Of a stretch of 64,000 bases of DNA, positions 10,295-20,307 are shown piece after piece. Location of the stretch: positions 124,001 through 188,000 of the forward strand of contig NZ_CP132336.1 in assembly GCF_030758315.1 (NCBI RefSeq), in the 5' to 3' direction. How positions within the stretch are numbered: the first letter of the stretch is position 1; every line of letters begins with the position of its first letter. The DNA comes from Pararhizobium sp. IMCC3301 (GTDB taxonomy: Bacteria > Pseudomonadota > Alphaproteobacteria > Rhizobiales > GCA-2746425). The notes under the pieces were generated by a model, which was not told the origin of the DNA, searched no databases, and worked only from the letters and a program-made list of their open reading frames with translations. The translations under genes were made by a program, and so were the position numbers.

Positions 10295-11811
10295 TGAGCA
10301 GTTGGCCGATTCTTACAACTGTCACCTTCCTTCCGCTGGTTGGTGCCCTGTTGATCCTGCTGGTTCGCGGTGATGATGATATTGCACGGCGCAATATCCG
10401 CAATGTCGCCTTGTGGACCACCATCGTAACGTTTCTGGTCTCGCTCTTCATCTGGGTTGGCTTCGACACACAGGTTGCAGGCTTTCAGATGGTGGAAGAC
10501 GCTGCTCTGGCGGACGGCATTTTCAATTACAAGATGGGTGTTGACGGCATTTCCATGCTGTTCGTCATCTTGACGACCCTGTTGATGCCGCTTTGTATTT
10601 TGGCCAGCTGGAATTCCATCGACAAGCGCCTGAAGGAATACATGATCGCCTTTCTGGTGCTTGAAACCTTCATGATCGGTGTGTTCTGCGCTCTCGATCT
10701 GGTTCTGTTCTACATCTTTTTCGAAGCCGGCCTGATTCCCATGTTCCTGATTATCGGCGTGTGGGGCGGAGCGCGGCGGGTCTATGCTTCGTTCAAGTTC
10801 TTTCTATACACGTTGCTCGGCTCGGTGCTGATGCTGATTGCCATCATGGCGATGTATTGGGAAGCTGGAACAACCGATATTCCCACCCTTCTGGCCTACC
10901 AGTTTCCGCCAGGAATGCAGACATGGCTGTGGCTCGCTTTTTTTGCCAGTTTTGCCGTAAAGCTGCCGATGTGGCCGGTCCACACCTGGTTGCCTGATGC
11001 CCATGTGGAGGCGCCAACAGCCGGATCCGTCATTCTTGCAGGCATCTTGCTGAAATTGGGCGGTTACGGATTTTTGCGGTTTTCACTTCCCATGTTTCCG
11101 CTGGCGTCGGCAGATTTCGCACCGCTGGTTTACGCTTTATCGGTGATTGCCATCATCTACACATCTCTGGTCGCGCTGATGCAGGAAGACATCAAGAAGC
11201 TGATCGCCTACTCTTCGGTTGCCCATATGGGCTATGTCACAATCGGCATATTTACTGTCACGGTACAGGGCGTGCAGGGTGGTATTTTTCAGATGCTGTC
11301 CCACGGACTGATTTCGGGCGCATTGTTCCTTTGCGTTGGCGTTATCTATGATCGTATGCACACCCGCGAAATTGCTGCTTATGGTGGACTGGTCAACAGA
11401 ATGCCGTTCTACGCCGTCATCCTGCTGATATTCACCATGGCCAATGTCGGGCTGCCGGGTACCAGTGGATTTGTCGGTGAGTTCCTGGTGCTGGTCGGTG
11501 TCTTCCAGGTCAACACCTGGGTGGCGATCCTGGCGACCACCGGCGTTATTCTGTCGGCGGCCTATGCCTTGTGGCTGTATCGCCGGGTGGTATTTGGTCA
11601 GCTAAACAAGCAAAGTCTGAAGACAATTCTGGATTTGAGCCCGCGCGAGAAAATCATTCTGGTGCCGCTGCTGGTCCTGACCATTTTCTTCGGCTTCTAT
11701 CCGATGCCGGTGCTCAATGTGACAGCTGCATCGGTTGATAATCTGATCGCCAATTACCAGGCGGCCATCGCTGCTGCCGGTCAATTGTCTGAAACCACAC
11801 TTGCCCAATAG
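10294..11811 (+). CDS. nuoM: NADH-quinone oxidoreductase subunit M
   Basis: NuoM is the middle antiporter-like proton-pumping subunit of complex I. Starting at the ATG that overlaps the nuoL stop gives 505 residues ([17 protein letters not shown]). Conserved elements include [21 protein letters not shown], with the key glutamate of helix 5, [20 protein letters not shown], and [21 protein letters not shown]. An in-frame ATG at 10264 lies inside nuoL and is rejected as the start. Confidence 0.97.
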   Translation: MSSWPILTTVTFLPLVGALLILLVRGDDDIARRNIRNVALWTTIVTFLVSLFIWVGFDTQVAGFQMVEDAALADGIFNYKMGVDGISMLFVILTTLLMPLCILASWNSIDKRLKEYMIAFLVLETFMIGVFCALDLVLFYIFFEAGLIPMFLIIGVWGGARRVYASFKFFLYTLLGSVLMLIAIMAMYWEAGTTDIPTLLAYQFPPGMQTWLWLAFFASFAVKLPMWPVHTWLPDAHVEAPTAGSVILAGILLKLGGYGFLRFSLPMFPLASADFAPLVYALSVIAIIYTSLVALMQEDIKKLIAYSSVAHMGYVTIGIFTVTVQGVQGGIFQMLSHGLISGALFLCVGVIYDRMHTREIAAYGGLVNRMPFYAVILLIFTMANVGLPGTSGFVGEFLVLVGVFQVNTWVAILATTGVILSAAYALWLYRRVVFGQLNKQSLKTILDLSPREKIILVPLLVLTIFFGFYPMPVLNVTAASVDNLIANYQAAIAAAGQLSETTLAQ

Positions 11812-11835
11812 AATCGTAAGGTTGGACCAACGAGC

Positions 11836-13278
11836 ATGATACAAGATTTGACCTTCATTTCGGATCTCGGGCCTGCATTGCCAGAAATCCTGCTGGCCGT
11901 TTCCGCAATGGGTCTTCTGATGCTGGGCGCGTTTGGCGGCAACCGCATGACGCCGATCATTACCGGCATTTGCGTGGCTGTTCTGGTTGTAGCCCTTGTC
12001 ATGCTGATCCTCACCGTTCCGCTGGGTGAAACGTTCGGCGGCGCCTTCGTTCTCGACCCGTTTGCGCGTTTCATGAAGGTCATAACCCTGTTTGGTTCGG
12101 CAGTAGCCATTGCCATGTCTGTCGGGTTCGCGCGCGCCGAGCAATTTGAGACATTCGAATATCCGATCCTCATCATGCTTGCGACATTGGGCATGATGAT
12201 GATGATTTCCGCGACCACCATGCTGTCGCTTTATCTCGGCCTGGAATTGCAGTCACTGGCGCTCTATGTGATCGCCGCGATCAACCGCGATTCTGTGCGC
12301 TCGACAGAGGCCGGGCTGAAATACTTCGTGCTGGGCGCATTGTCGTCCGGAATGCTGCTTTACGGCATATCCCTGGTTTACGGATTTACCGGCCATATCG
12401 AATTTGCCAGCATTGCCGCCGCCATTGGCGAGGGGGAGCGCAATGTCGGTTTTCTTTTTGGAATGGTGTTTGTTCTGTCCGGTCTGGCCTTCAAGATTTC
12501 GGCAGTTCCGTTTCACATGTGGACACCGGATGTCTATGAGGGTGCGCCGACACCGGTCACCGCATTTTTTGCCGCGGCACCGAAAATCGCTGCCATGGCG
12601 TTGCTCATCCGCGTCACCTATGGCGCCTTCCAGACCGCAACATTCGACTGGCAGCAAATTGTCACCTTCATCTCCATTGCCTCGATGGCGCTGGGGGCCT
12701 TTGCCGCTATCGGACAGCGCAACATCAAGCGGCTGATGGCCTATTCCTCGATCGGCCATATGGGCTTTGCGCTGGTCGGGCTGGCTGCAGGCACACAGAC
12801 CGGCGTTAAAGGCGTTATCATCTATCTATCGATCTATCTGGTCACAACTCTTGGTGCCTTTGCCTGTATACTGGCGATGCGCCGCAAGGACGGCATGGTC
12901 GAAGACATTGATGAATTGTCCGGCCTGTCGAGAACGAATCCATTGATGGCCTTTTTGTTTGCGATGATCATGTTCTCGCTGGCCGGTATCCCGCCAGTTG
13001 CAGGCTTTTTCGCAAAATATTATGTGTTTGTCGCTGCTGTGGATTCCGGGCTTTATGTGCTGGCTGTGCTCGGTGTGCTGTCGAGCGTTGTCGGTGCATA
13101 TTATTATCTGCGCATCGTCAAGATCATGTATTTCGATGATCCGGTCGATGCCTTTGAGCCGATGCCGACTGAGTTGCGTCTGGTTCTGGGCGGCGCGGGC
13201 ATCTTTGTGCTGGTTTTCATTGCCTTCAACGGTGCGTTGGCGAGTGCTGCCACAACCGCTGCCAAAACATTTTTCTAG
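11836..13278 (+). CDS. nuoN: NADH-quinone oxidoreductase subunit N
   Basis: NuoN is the third antiporter-like subunit of the complex I membrane arm and the last nuo gene here. The 480-residue protein contains [20 protein letters not shown] with the conserved glutamate, [23 protein letters not shown] with the lysine of the proton path, and [21 protein letters not shown]. It begins 24 bases behind nuoM; birA follows 43 bases later, so the operon probably continues. Confidence 0.97.
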   Translation: MIQDLTFISDLGPALPEILLAVSAMGLLMLGAFGGNRMTPIITGICVAVLVVALVMLILTVPLGETFGGAFVLDPFARFMKVITLFGSAVAIAMSVGFARAEQFETFEYPILIMLATLGMMMMISATTMLSLYLGLELQSLALYVIAAINRDSVRSTEAGLKYFVLGALSSGMLLYGISLVYGFTGHIEFASIAAAIGEGERNVGFLFGMVFVLSGLAFKISAVPFHMWTPDVYEGAPTPVTAFFAAAPKIAAMALLIRVTYGAFQTATFDWQQIVTFISIASMALGAFAAIGQRNIKRLMAYSSIGHMGFALVGLAAGTQTGVKGVIIYLSIYLVTTLGAFACILAMRRKDGMVEDIDELSGLSRTNPLMAFLFAMIMFSLAGIPPVAGFFAKYYVFVAAVDSGLYVLAVLGVLSSVVGAYYYLRIVKIMYFDDPVDAFEPMPTELRLVLGGAGIFVLVFIAFNGALASAATTAAKTFF

Positions 13279-13321
13279 ATCGATTTATGAATACCCAGAC
13301 ATGAAGCGATCTGAGGCGGAT

Positions 13322-14095
13322 ATGACGCCACTCAAATCCATTGCACATCAGCATTTTGCAAGCGTCGGATCGACTAATGATCTGGCGCTTGATGCCTTCC
13401 GGGAAGGGCGCAGGGAAGCACTTTGGGTTACGGCAGACGAACAATTGCTCGGAAAGGGCAGGCGCGGCCGGGACTGGGTGTCGCCGCCGGGTAATTTCTA
13501 CGGATCGCTGCTGCTGGTCGATCCCGCTTCATCCGAAACTTTGCCACAAATGGCATTTGTGATTTCCCTGGCACTGCACAAGGCGCTGTCGCGCGCGCTG
13601 CCGCCAACGGTTCAGACCCGGCTGACGGTGAAATGGCCAAATGACCTGCTCTATGATCGCAAGAAAGTGGCCGGCATTCTGATGGAAGCGACGCAGCTGC
13701 AGGACCGCACCGGAATTGTCATCGGCTGCGGTGTCAATTGTGTCACCAGTCCGGATTCCATGCCTTACGCTGTGACGAATTTTGCCGCGCAAGGCCACAA
13801 TATTTCGGTGCCTGTCATGTTCAAGCTGTTCAGCGCCGAAGTTGCAGCCGCACTGGCAGACTGGCAGGCCGGTGCGAATTTCGCCGCCATTCGGGCGGAC
13901 TGGCTCAGCCGCGCCAGCGGAGTTGGCGAACTGATCACAGTACGGCTGAATGACAGGGAACTGACGGGACGATTTGACGGCCTTGATGAGCAGGGACGGC
14001 TCTTGCTTTCCCACCCCGAAAACGGCACAAGCGTCATTTCCGCAGGCGATGTCTTCATGTTGCCGCAGCAAAGCCGCCCGCCAGAAGGACACTAA
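13322..14095 (+). CDS. birA: Biotin--[acetyl-CoA-carboxylase] ligase
   Basis: This enzyme activates biotin with ATP and attaches it to the biotin carboxyl carrier protein and other biotin enzymes. From the ATG at 13322, preceded by GAGGCGG, the product has 257 residues. The catalytic motifs are visible: GSTN near residue 16, the biotinyl-AMP loop GKGRRGR (44-50), KWPNDLL (104-110) and KVAGILME (from 115). It lacks the N-terminal winged-helix repressor domain of E. coli BirA, so it should be a pure ligase. Position directly after nuoN is common in alphaproteobacteria. An upstream in-frame ATG at 13301 is possible but has a weaker ribosome site. Confidence 0.93.
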   Translation: MTPLKSIAHQHFASVGSTNDLALDAFREGRREALWVTADEQLLGKGRRGRDWVSPPGNFYGSLLLVDPASSETLPQMAFVISLALHKALSRALPPTVQTRLTVKWPNDLLYDRKKVAGILMEATQLQDRTGIVIGCGVNCVTSPDSMPYAVTNFAAQGHNISVPVMFKLFSAEVAAALADWQAGANFAAIRADWLSRASGVGELITVRLNDRELTGRFDGLDEQGRLLLSHPENGTSVISAGDVFMLPQQSRPPEGH

Positions 14096-15763
14096 ATGAA
14101 CGATCAGAATCAATTCGTATTTCTGCCATTGGGCGGGGTTGGCGAAATCGGGATGAATCTTGGACTGTACGGTTTTGGCCCGGCCGGCAGGAAGTCCTGG
14201 ATTGTGGTGGATTTCGGGCTGGGTTTTGCCCGGGAGACTCAACCGGGCGTCGATCTCATTTTCCCCGATATCAGCTTTCTGGAATCCGAAAAGAAGAATG
14301 TTCTCGGCATTGTTCTGACCCATGCTCACGAAGACCATTATGGCGGCCTTGTGGATTTGTGGCACCGGGTCGGTGCGCCGGTGTATGCCACGCCGTTTAC
14401 GGCGGCGATGCTGGAAGCAAAACTTGCCAGCGCGCCCTGGGCAGGAAAGATTCCGGTGACGACAATCAGTCAGAGCGAGCGCTGGTCGCTGGGACCGTTT
14501 GATCTTGAAATGGTGCCGGTTTCCCACTCTATTCCCGAGCCCAATGCGCTGGTCATCCGCACACCGCTTGGAACCGCGCTGCACACCGGGGACTGGAAGA
14601 TTGATCCCACGCCCGTCGTTGGCAAAGCGATGGACGTCGATCGCATGAAGCAGATCGGCGAAGAGGGCGTGCTGGCACTGGTGTGTGATTCCACCAACGC
14701 AGTGCGCGAAGGCATCAGTCCCAGTGAGGCGGATATTGCAGCCGGGCTTTACGAGTTTATCAAGGATGCCCCGCAGCGGGTCGCGGTGACATCCTTTGCA
14801 TCCAATGTGGCGCGCATGAAGACCGTTGCTGAAGTCGCGCAGCGCGCCGGGCGGGACGTCATTCTGGTCGGGCGGGCGATGCAGCGCGTTGCGACAATTT
14901 CAAGGGAACTGGGCTATTTTGACGGGCTCAAACCATTCCTCAGCGAGGACGATTTCGGCCATCTTCCGCGCGACAAGGTGCTTGTGATGTGCACCGGAAG
15001 CCAGGGCGAGGACCGGGCGGCCCTGGCTCGCATTGCAAGTGGCAGTCATCGCAACATCAAACTGGTGTCCGGCGACCGTGTGATTTTCTCATCCCGCACC
15101 ATTCCGGGTAACGAAGTGCCGGTGAATACCGTCATCAACAGCTTGTGTGATCAGGGACTTGAGGTCATCACCGATCGTGACGGCCTGGTGCACGTATCCG
15201 GTCATCCCCGTCGCGGCGAATTGGTGCAGATGTATGACTGGATAAAGCCGGAAATAGCGGTACCGGTTCATGGCGAACCTTTGCACCTGTCTGCTCATGC
15301 CCGGCTTGCTGCAGAGCAGGGCGTTAAACATGTGGTCGAAATTCGCAACGGATCAATGGTGCGGCTGGCGCCGGGCAAGCCGGAAATCATTGACAACAAG
15401 CAGGCCGGACGGCTTTACAAGGACGGCAAGCTTGTAACCTCGCCGGAAACTGGTGGGGTCGATGAGCGCCGCAAACTCTCCTTTGCCGGAGTGGTGTCGG
15501 TATCGCTGGTGGTATCGCGGCAGGGCGAAATTCTGGATGAGCCGGCAGTCGATCTTTTCGGACTTCCCGATGTCGATGACAGGGGCGCTGACTTTGAGGA
15601 CATCATACTCGATGCGATTGATGGCGTGCTCGACAGTATGTCGGCAAAACGGCGCAAGAATTCCGGCGCGCTGGAAGAATCAATACGCCGGGCCATTCGC
15701 GGTGAAGTGCAGAATATCTGGGGCAAGAAACCGGTCTGCCAGGTCCGGGTTCATATCGTCTGA
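14096..15763 (+). CDS. rnj: Ribonuclease J
   Basis: RNase J is a metallo-beta-lactamase/beta-CASP nuclease with 5'-3' exonuclease and endonuclease activity in mRNA decay and rRNA maturation. The 555-residue protein has the zinc motif HAHEDH (H76, H78, D80, H81), the beta-CASP region with CTGSQGE, and a later VSGHPRRGELVQM with the third histidine motif, followed by a C-terminal domain. The ATG directly abuts the birA TAA. In alphaproteobacteria RNase J works alongside RNase E, which is not in this window. Confidence 0.94.
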   Translation: MNDQNQFVFLPLGGVGEIGMNLGLYGFGPAGRKSWIVVDFGLGFARETQPGVDLIFPDISFLESEKKNVLGIVLTHAHEDHYGGLVDLWHRVGAPVYATPFTAAMLEAKLASAPWAGKIPVTTISQSERWSLGPFDLEMVPVSHSIPEPNALVIRTPLGTALHTGDWKIDPTPVVGKAMDVDRMKQIGEEGVLALVCDSTNAVREGISPSEADIAAGLYEFIKDAPQRVAVTSFASNVARMKTVAEVAQRAGRDVILVGRAMQRVATISRELGYFDGLKPFLSEDDFGHLPRDKVLVMCTGSQGEDRAALARIASGSHRNIKLVSGDRVIFSSRTIPGNEVPVNTVINSLCDQGLEVITDRDGLVHVSGHPRRGELVQMYDWIKPEIAVPVHGEPLHLSAHARLAAEQGVKHVVEIRNGSMVRLAPGKPEIIDNKQAGRLYKDGKLVTSPETGGVDERRKLSFAGVVSVSLVVSRQGEILDEPAVDLFGLPDVDDRGADFEDIILDAIDGVLDSMSAKRRKNSGALEESIRRAIRGEVQNIWGKKPVCQVRVHIV

Positions 15764-15781
15764 CACCGGGAACCCGACGCC

Positions 15782-16186
15782 ATGCTGGATCGCCTCAACC
15801 ACGTAGCCATTGCGGTTCCCGATCTGAACGCCGCTGTAGCGCTTTATGCCGGTACGCTGGGTGCAATTGTGTCGGAACCGATGCCGCTTGCAGAGCACGG
15901 TGTCACGGTTGTTTTCATCGAGTTGCCGAACACCAAAATCGAATTGCTGGAGCCGCTTGGCGACGCTTCTCCGATTGCGGGCTTTCTGGAGAAACACCCC
16001 TCGGGTGGCATTCACCACATCTGTTATGAAGTTGCCGATATCCTTCAGGCACGGGACAAATTGCGAGCAGATGGCATGCGTGTGCTGGGCGATGGAGAGC
16101 CCAGGACAGGGGCCCATGGAAAGCCTGTGTTATTCCTGCACCCAAAGGATTTTCAGGGCACGTTGATTGAGCTGGAGCAAGTTTGA
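15782..16186 (+). CDS. mce: Methylmalonyl-CoA epimerase
   Basis: This vicinal-oxygen-chelate (VOC) fold enzyme interconverts (R)- and (S)-methylmalonyl-CoA in propionyl-CoA metabolism. The 134-residue protein has the family's start LDRLNHVAIAVPDL with a metal-binding histidine, GGIHHICYEV with the second, and KPVLFLHPKDFQGTLIELEQ with the C-terminal glutamate. Its place between rnj and a DUF1467 gene, 18 and 3 bases away respectively, is the usual alphaproteobacterial arrangement. Confidence 0.93.
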   Translation: MLDRLNHVAIAVPDLNAAVALYAGTLGAIVSEPMPLAEHGVTVVFIELPNTKIELLEPLGDASPIAGFLEKHPSGGIHHICYEVADILQARDKLRADGMRVLGDGEPRTGAHGKPVLFLHPKDFQGTLIELEQV

Positions 16187-16189
16187 ACC

Positions 16190-16453
16190 ATGTCATTTTT
16201 AAGCGGTGTTGCTATTTATTTCATCATCTGGTGGCTGGTGCTGTTCGTCACTCTGCCTTTCGGTGTGCGCGCCCAGAATGAAGCCGAGGACATGGCCCTC
16301 GGGACTGATCGAGGTGCCCCGATCAGCGCCGGCATTGGCAGAAAGGCGATCGCGACCACCATCCTATCGCTGCTGATATTCGCAACATTTTATTTTCTGC
16401 GCGAGGTTTTGGAAATAGGATTGGACGATATTCCGTTTCTGCCCACCTACTGA
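16190..16453 (+). CDS. DUF1467 family small membrane protein
   Basis: This 87-residue protein has two predicted membrane helices (about residues 5-25 and 52-72) separated by a hydrophilic loop with FGVRAQNEAE, the signature of the DUF1467 family, which is confined largely to alphaproteobacteria. No function is established. The start lies 3 bases after the mce stop, so they are cotranscribed. It is the last gene before a 425-base gap. Confidence 0.85.
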   Translation: MSFLSGVAIYFIIWWLVLFVTLPFGVRAQNEAEDMALGTDRGAPISAGIGRKAIATTILSLLIFATFYFLREVLEIGLDDIPFLPTY

Positions 16454-16518
16454 TTGCGCAGGCTCGACATTGGCAAAACCTGCTTTATGGAAATCACGCA
16501 TATGCCGGCTGGCAAGCG

Positions 16519-16550
16519 AAAAAAAAGAGCGGAGGCAAAGCCTCCGCTCT
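16519..16550 (-). terminator. Intrinsic terminator on the minus strand
   Basis: A perfect 11-base-pair stem, AGAGCGGAGGC (16526-16536) with GCCTCCGCTCT (16540-16550) and a three-base loop, is bordered on its left by a run of eight A. Read on the minus strand, this is a GC-rich hairpin followed by eight U, a textbook intrinsic terminator. On the plus strand it is followed only by CTCATTTTCC, a weaker signal, but it may still serve the mce/DUF1467 transcript as well. Confidence 0.75.
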
Positions 16551-16695
16551 CTCATTTTCCGCGTTCCTGTTTCCAATTCGAATTGAAGTCAAATGTATCG
16601 TTTCGAATCTGCGCTGGCAAAACCGCGCAATGGAAACACTCCCTCCCAAGACTAAGACCGCGAAAGAAGGCAGCTTGTCGCCACCTTCAAATTTA
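16519..16695 (-). ncRNA. Candidate small RNA, minus strand
   Basis: The minus-strand terminator has no protein gene upstream. The ~150 bases before it would fold as RNA into two further stems: GAAGGUGGC/GCUGCCUUC with loop GACAA (16666-16688), whose two G-U pairs would be A-C mismatches on the other strand, and a composite stem GUUUC...UGCGCGG...CC-A-GCGCA...GAAAC (16600-16637). The linker between them is purine-rich (GGGAGGGAG). A weak promoter (GTGACA, 17 bases, TAGGTT) lies just upstream on that strand. The 5' end is a guess. I cannot assign it to a known RNA family. Confidence 0.4.
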
Positions 16696-16878
16696 AACCT
16701 AACGCCGAAATTTGGTTTTGTCACCATATTGTGATGATCCGGGTGCTTTTTTTACTGAAACGGGTTCTGGACGACATCTCTGGGATCATGTTTGCCGTTG
16801 CGAACAAAACACTTGTGTTTTTGCCAGCCATACGGTTTCTCTGATTTACATCCCAGGTTTGTTGTAATCGGAATCCAA

Positions 16879-18204
16879 ATGCGTCTCTCCCGCTATTTTC
16901 TACCCATCCTCAAGGAAACCCCAAAAGAAGCTGAAATCATCTCTCATCGCCTGATGCTGCGTGCGGGAATGATACGGCAGCAATCTGCCGGTATCTATTC
17001 CTGGCTGCCATTCGGGCAGGCAGTCCTGAAAAATGTCGAGGCGATTGTCCGAGAGGAACAGAATCGTGCTGGTGCTGTGGAATTGCTGATGCCGACAATT
17101 CAGCCTGCTGATCTGTGGCGCGAAAGCGGACGCTATGATGATTACGGTAAGGAAATGCTGCGGATTGCCGACCGCCATGAACGCGACATGCTGTATGGTC
17201 CCACCAATGAGGAAATGGTCACCGACATCTTTCGCGGATCGGTCAAGTCCTACAAGGATTTGCCGCTGAATCTGTACCACATTCAGTGGAAGTTCCGCGA
17301 TGAGGTGCGCCCGCGTTTCGGTATCATGCGGGGTCGTGAATTCCTGATGAAGGATGCCTATTCGTTTGATCTGAATAAGGAAGAGGCCCGCAAATCCTAC
17401 AATCGGATGTTTGTCGCCTATTTGCGGACCTATCAGCGGCTTGGTTTGACAGCCATTCCCATGAAAGCGGATTCCGGGCCGATCGGTGGCGACATGACCC
17501 ACGAATTCATCGTGCTGGCTGACACTGGCGAGAGTGAGGTGTTCTGTCATCGCGATTTTCTCGACCTGCCGGTGCCCGACGAGACAGTTGATTTCGATGG
17601 CGACCTGTCTCCCTGGGTGGATAAGTATACCGCCCAATATGCCGCTACCGAAGAGATGCATGACGAAGCAGCCTTCGCCAGGATTCCCGAAGCGGACAGG
17701 GTGTCTGCCAGAGGCATTGAGGTTGGCCACATATTCTATTTCGGCACCAAATATTCCGAACCGATGAATGCGCGTGTTGCCGGGCCTGATGGCGTGGACG
17801 TGCCGGTTCATATGGGGTCCTACGGGATTGGCGTTTCACGGCTGATGGGCGCCATCATCGAAGCCAGTCACGATGAGAATGGCATCATCTGGCCACAATC
17901 CGTTGCTCCATTTCAGGTCGGTCTGATCAGCCTGAAGACCGGGCACGAGGCCACCGATTCGGCCTGTGAGGATCTCTATGACCGCCTTAATAAGGCCGGA
18001 ATCTCTGTGCTTTACGATGATCGTGACATGCGCGCGGGCGGCAAATTTGCATCCATGGATCTGATCGGTCTGCCCTGGCAGTTGATTGTCGGGCCGAAAG
18101 GTGTAGAGAGCGGGGAAATAGAGCTGAAAAACCGCCGCACCGGCGAGCGTGAAAGCCTGACCCCGGATGCAGCATTCAACAGGCTGCAGGCTGCGCTGGC
18201 CTGA
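16879..18204 (+). CDS. proS: Prolyl-tRNA synthetase
   Basis: ProRS charges tRNA-Pro. The ATG at 16879 gives 441 residues starting [19 protein letters not shown], as in other alphaproteobacteria. Class II motifs are visible (motif 2 around [18 protein letters not shown]; motif 3 around [16 protein letters not shown]), and GPTNEEM lies in the active site. The large INS editing domain found between motifs 2 and 3 in E. coli ProRS is absent, which is the rule for the short alphaproteobacterial form. An open frame from 16792 extends upstream but its extra residues look random. Confidence 0.95.
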   Translation: MRLSRYFLPILKETPKEAEIISHRLMLRAGMIRQQSAGIYSWLPFGQAVLKNVEAIVREEQNRAGAVELLMPTIQPADLWRESGRYDDYGKEMLRIADRHERDMLYGPTNEEMVTDIFRGSVKSYKDLPLNLYHIQWKFRDEVRPRFGIMRGREFLMKDAYSFDLNKEEARKSYNRMFVAYLRTYQRLGLTAIPMKADSGPIGGDMTHEFIVLADTGESEVFCHRDFLDLPVPDETVDFDGDLSPWVDKYTAQYAATEEMHDEAAFARIPEADRVSARGIEVGHIFYFGTKYSEPMNARVAGPDGVDVPVHMGSYGIGVSRLMGAIIEASHDENGIIWPQSVAPFQVGLISLKTGHEATDSACEDLYDRLNKAGISVLYDDRDMRAGGKFASMDLIGLPWQLIVGPKGVESGEIELKNRRTGERESLTPDAAFNRLQAALA

Positions 18205-18228
18205 TCATTCGCCCGACAGAGAGATTCT

Positions 18229-19521
18229 ATGACAGACCTGGCTCCAGATTTGACGGACGCGCCCAACGGCACCAAGCCGTTTTCACGGTTCGAATGGATG
18301 TTGGCCGGGCGTTATCTGCGCTCCCGGCGCAAGGAAGCATCCATATCGGCAATAGCCGGGTTTTCCTTTGCCGGTATCATGTTGGGTGTCGCTGCGCTGA
18401 TTATCGTGATGGCGGTGATGAACGGATTTCGAACTGAATTGCTCGGCAAGATTCTGGGTATTAACGGCCACATGATCCTCGAGCCGATTGATGGCCCGCT
18501 GAATGATTTCGATGCGGTGTCGGAAAGAGTGTCGAAGCTTGAACAGGTCCGGGCCGCCATTCCCGTTGTCGAAGGGCAGGTGCTGGCGTCCGGACGGGAA
18601 ACCAGCAGCGGCGTGCTTGTGCGCGGTGTGCGCGAGGCGGATTTTGCGAAAATGCCTGCGGTCATCGACAATGTGCTGCAAGGCACGCTTCAGGGCTTTG
18701 ACGAAGCAGGTGGTCTCGCTGTCGGATCACGTCTTGCCGCCGGTCTCGGCCTGCAATTGGGCGACCGCATGACGCTGGTTTCGCCGCGTGGGGCGGTAAC
18801 ACCGATGGGCGTCGCACCGCGGGTCAAAGCCTATCCGATCACAGCCATATTTCAGCTTGGCATGTCTGAATATGATGCCACTTTCGTCTTCATGCCACAG
18901 GTCGAAGCGCAACTCTATTTCAACAAGGACGATGCGGTCTCCTTTATCGAGGTCTATCTACAGGACCCCGATAGTGTAGGCCTGCTGCGCGGCCCGGTCA
19001 TGGAAGCCGCTGAGCGGCCGATTTTCATCACCGACTGGCAACAGCGCAACGCCACTTTCTTTTCCGCACTGGAGGTCGAACGCAATGTGATGTTCATCAT
19101 CCTCACTCTGATTGTACTCGTCGCGGCGCTCAATATTATTTCCGGTCTCATCATGCTGGTGAAAGACAAGGGCAGGGACATCGCCGTTCTGCGCACCATG
19201 GGCGCAACACGCGGTGCTATCATGCGGATATTTTTCATCACCGGCGCGAGCATCGGCATGCTTGGCACACTCGCCGGTTTTGTGCTCGGAACCGTGGTTT
19301 GCCTGAACATCGAGAATATCCGTCAGTTTCTGTCGCGTCTGACGGAAACTGAACTGTTTTCTCCGGAACTGTATTTTCTCAGCCGCCTGCCTGCTGATAT
19401 GGATCCCTCGGAGGTCGCTTCAGTGGTGATCATGGCTCTTGTTCTGTCATTTTTGGCAACGCTTTATCCGGCTTGGCGTGCGGCCCGTCTCGATCCTGTG
19501 GATGCCTTGCGTTATGAATAA
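18229..19521 (+). CDS. lolC: Lipoprotein-releasing ABC transporter permease LolC/LolE type
   Basis: This is the inner-membrane subunit of the Lol system that hands outer-membrane lipoproteins to the periplasmic carrier LolA. The 430-residue protein has an N-terminal helix ([23 protein letters not shown]), a large periplasmic domain, and three C-terminal helices of the FtsX type with [28 protein letters not shown] single permease gene is present, so the complex is probably a homodimer of a LolC/E-type (LolF-like) permease. The end overlaps lolD by 8 bases. Confidence 0.93.
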   Translation: MTDLAPDLTDAPNGTKPFSRFEWMLAGRYLRSRRKEASISAIAGFSFAGIMLGVAALIIVMAVMNGFRTELLGKILGINGHMILEPIDGPLNDFDAVSERVSKLEQVRAAIPVVEGQVLASGRETSSGVLVRGVREADFAKMPAVIDNVLQGTLQGFDEAGGLAVGSRLAAGLGLQLGDRMTLVSPRGAVTPMGVAPRVKAYPITAIFQLGMSEYDATFVFMPQVEAQLYFNKDDAVSFIEVYLQDPDSVGLLRGPVMEAAERPIFITDWQQRNATFFSALEVERNVMFIILTLIVLVAALNIISGLIMLVKDKGRDIAVLRTMGATRGAIMRIFFITGASIGMLGTLAGFVLGTVVCLNIENIRQFLSRLTETELFSPELYFLSRLPADMDPSEVASVVIMALVLSFLATLYPAWRAARLDPVDALRYE

Positions 19522-20209
19522 AGAAGCCGGCCAGCAGCCGACCATGCAACTCATTGGTATTGAGAAAACCTACGGTCAGGGCGATTCCACCCTGACAGTA
19601 TTGAAGGATGCCGATCTGACATTAAAGTCAGGGGAAATGGTTGCCCTGGTGGCACCGTCGGGCACCGGCAAATCGACATTGCTTCATATTGCCGGTCTGC
19701 TGGAAAAGCCGACCAGTGGCGAAGTCTATGTTGGGGGAGCTGCCTGCCACAAGCTGGATGACAAAGCGCTGACCGGAATGCGGCGCACGGAAATCGGCAT
19801 CGTCTACCAGTTCCATCATCTGTTGCCGGAGTTCACCGCAATTGAGAACATTGCCATGCCGCAGTTGATCCGTGGCTTTAACAAGTCCGAGGCCAGCAAA
19901 CGTGCTCAGGTTCTGCTGGAATATCTCCACATCGACCACCGAGGCAGCCATCGGCCCGCCGAATTGTCCGGCGGCGAACAGCAACGTGTGGCGATAGCCC
20001 GAGCGGTCGCCAACAGCCCGAAAATTCTGCTGGCCGATGAGCCGACCGGGAATCTCGACCCCAAAACCTCGGATTATGTGTTTGATGCTTTGTCGCAACT
20101 GGTCAAGGCGTCGGGATTGTCGGCTCTGGTGGCGACCCATAATCTCGATCTTGCGTCCCGGATGGACCGGATGATCACCATACGCGACCAGCACATAGCG
20201 CCTCTTTAG
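19514..20209 (+). CDS. lolD: Lipoprotein-releasing ABC transporter ATPase LolD
   Basis: LolD powers lipoprotein extraction by the LolC/E permease. The ATG at 19514 overlaps the lolC end and gives 231 residues. Walker A is APSGTGKST, the signature [14 protein letters not shown], Walker [13 protein letters not shown], and the switch histidine is in VATHNLD. The start further upstream in the same frame (19439) lies deep in lolC and is rejected. The gene is followed by the LexA-box region. Confidence 0.95.
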   Translation: MNKEAGQQPTMQLIGIEKTYGQGDSTLTVLKDADLTLKSGEMVALVAPSGTGKSTLLHIAGLLEKPTSGEVYVGGAACHKLDDKALTGMRRTEIGIVYQFHHLLPEFTAIENIAMPQLIRGFNKSEASKRAQVLLEYLHIDHRGSHRPAELSGGEQQRVAIARAVANSPKILLADEPTGNLDPKTSDYVFDALSQLVKASGLSALVATHNLDLASRMDRMITIRDQHIAPL

Positions 20210-20228
20210 GGTCTTGTTTACCGTGTTT

Positions 20229-20243
20229 GTTCTATTTATGTTC
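20229..20243 (+). promoter_or_regulatory. LexA (SOS) box 1, GTTC-N7-GTTC
   Basis: The sequence GTTCTATTTATGTTC matches exactly the direct-repeat operator GTTC-N7-GTTC bound by LexA in alphaproteobacteria. It starts 20 bases after the lolD stop and 65 bases upstream of the small ORF start. It overlaps the -10 of one possible promoter (TTGTTT at 20214, 17 bases, TATGTT at 20237). It is one arm of a 19-base inverted repeat with the second box. Confidence 0.8.
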
Positions 20244-20258
20244 TCATTGTTGCGGTGA

Positions 20259-20273
20259 GAACAAAAATAGAAC
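20259..20273 (-). promoter_or_regulatory. LexA (SOS) box 2, inverted copy
   Basis: GAACAAAAATAGAAC is a second exact LexA box read on the minus strand (GTTC-TATTTTT-GTTC). It overlaps a second possible promoter (TTGCGG at 20250, 17 bases, CATTAT at 20273). The two boxes form arms of an inverted repeat (20228-20246 with 20256-20274, 18 of 19 pairs, 9-base loop). Paired exact boxes suggest tight repression by two LexA dimers. Confidence 0.78.
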
Positions 20274-20307
20274 ATTATAGGATCTCACATTCAGAGGAGA
20301 TCAAAAA

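Larger units (their letters stand above)
16454..16878. other. 425-base intergenic region between DUF1467 gene and proS
   Basis: There is no convincing protein gene here. It holds a strong inverted repeat that acts as a terminator on the minus strand (16519-16550), other hairpins upstream of it on that strand (16600-16637 and 16666-16688), a perfect palindrome CAATTCGAATTG (16574-16585), and a near-palindrome AAAACAC-TT-GTGTTTT (16806-16821) close to proS. The latter may lie in the proS promoter or leader. Confidence 0.6.

Noticed and set aside
13529-14584. Long minus-strand open frame across birA and rnj
   Set aside because: It crosses two firmly identified plus-strand genes and shows no domain or start signal.
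16494-16727. 77-codon minus-strand frame between the DUF1467 gene and proS
   Set aside because: It reads through the terminator hairpin, has no ribosome site and a random-looking product; a non-coding RNA explains the region better.
20228-20274. Plain intrinsic terminator of lolCD
   Set aside because: No T-run follows the stem, and both arms contain exact LexA operator spacing, which a terminator would not require; a secondary role in termination remains possible.
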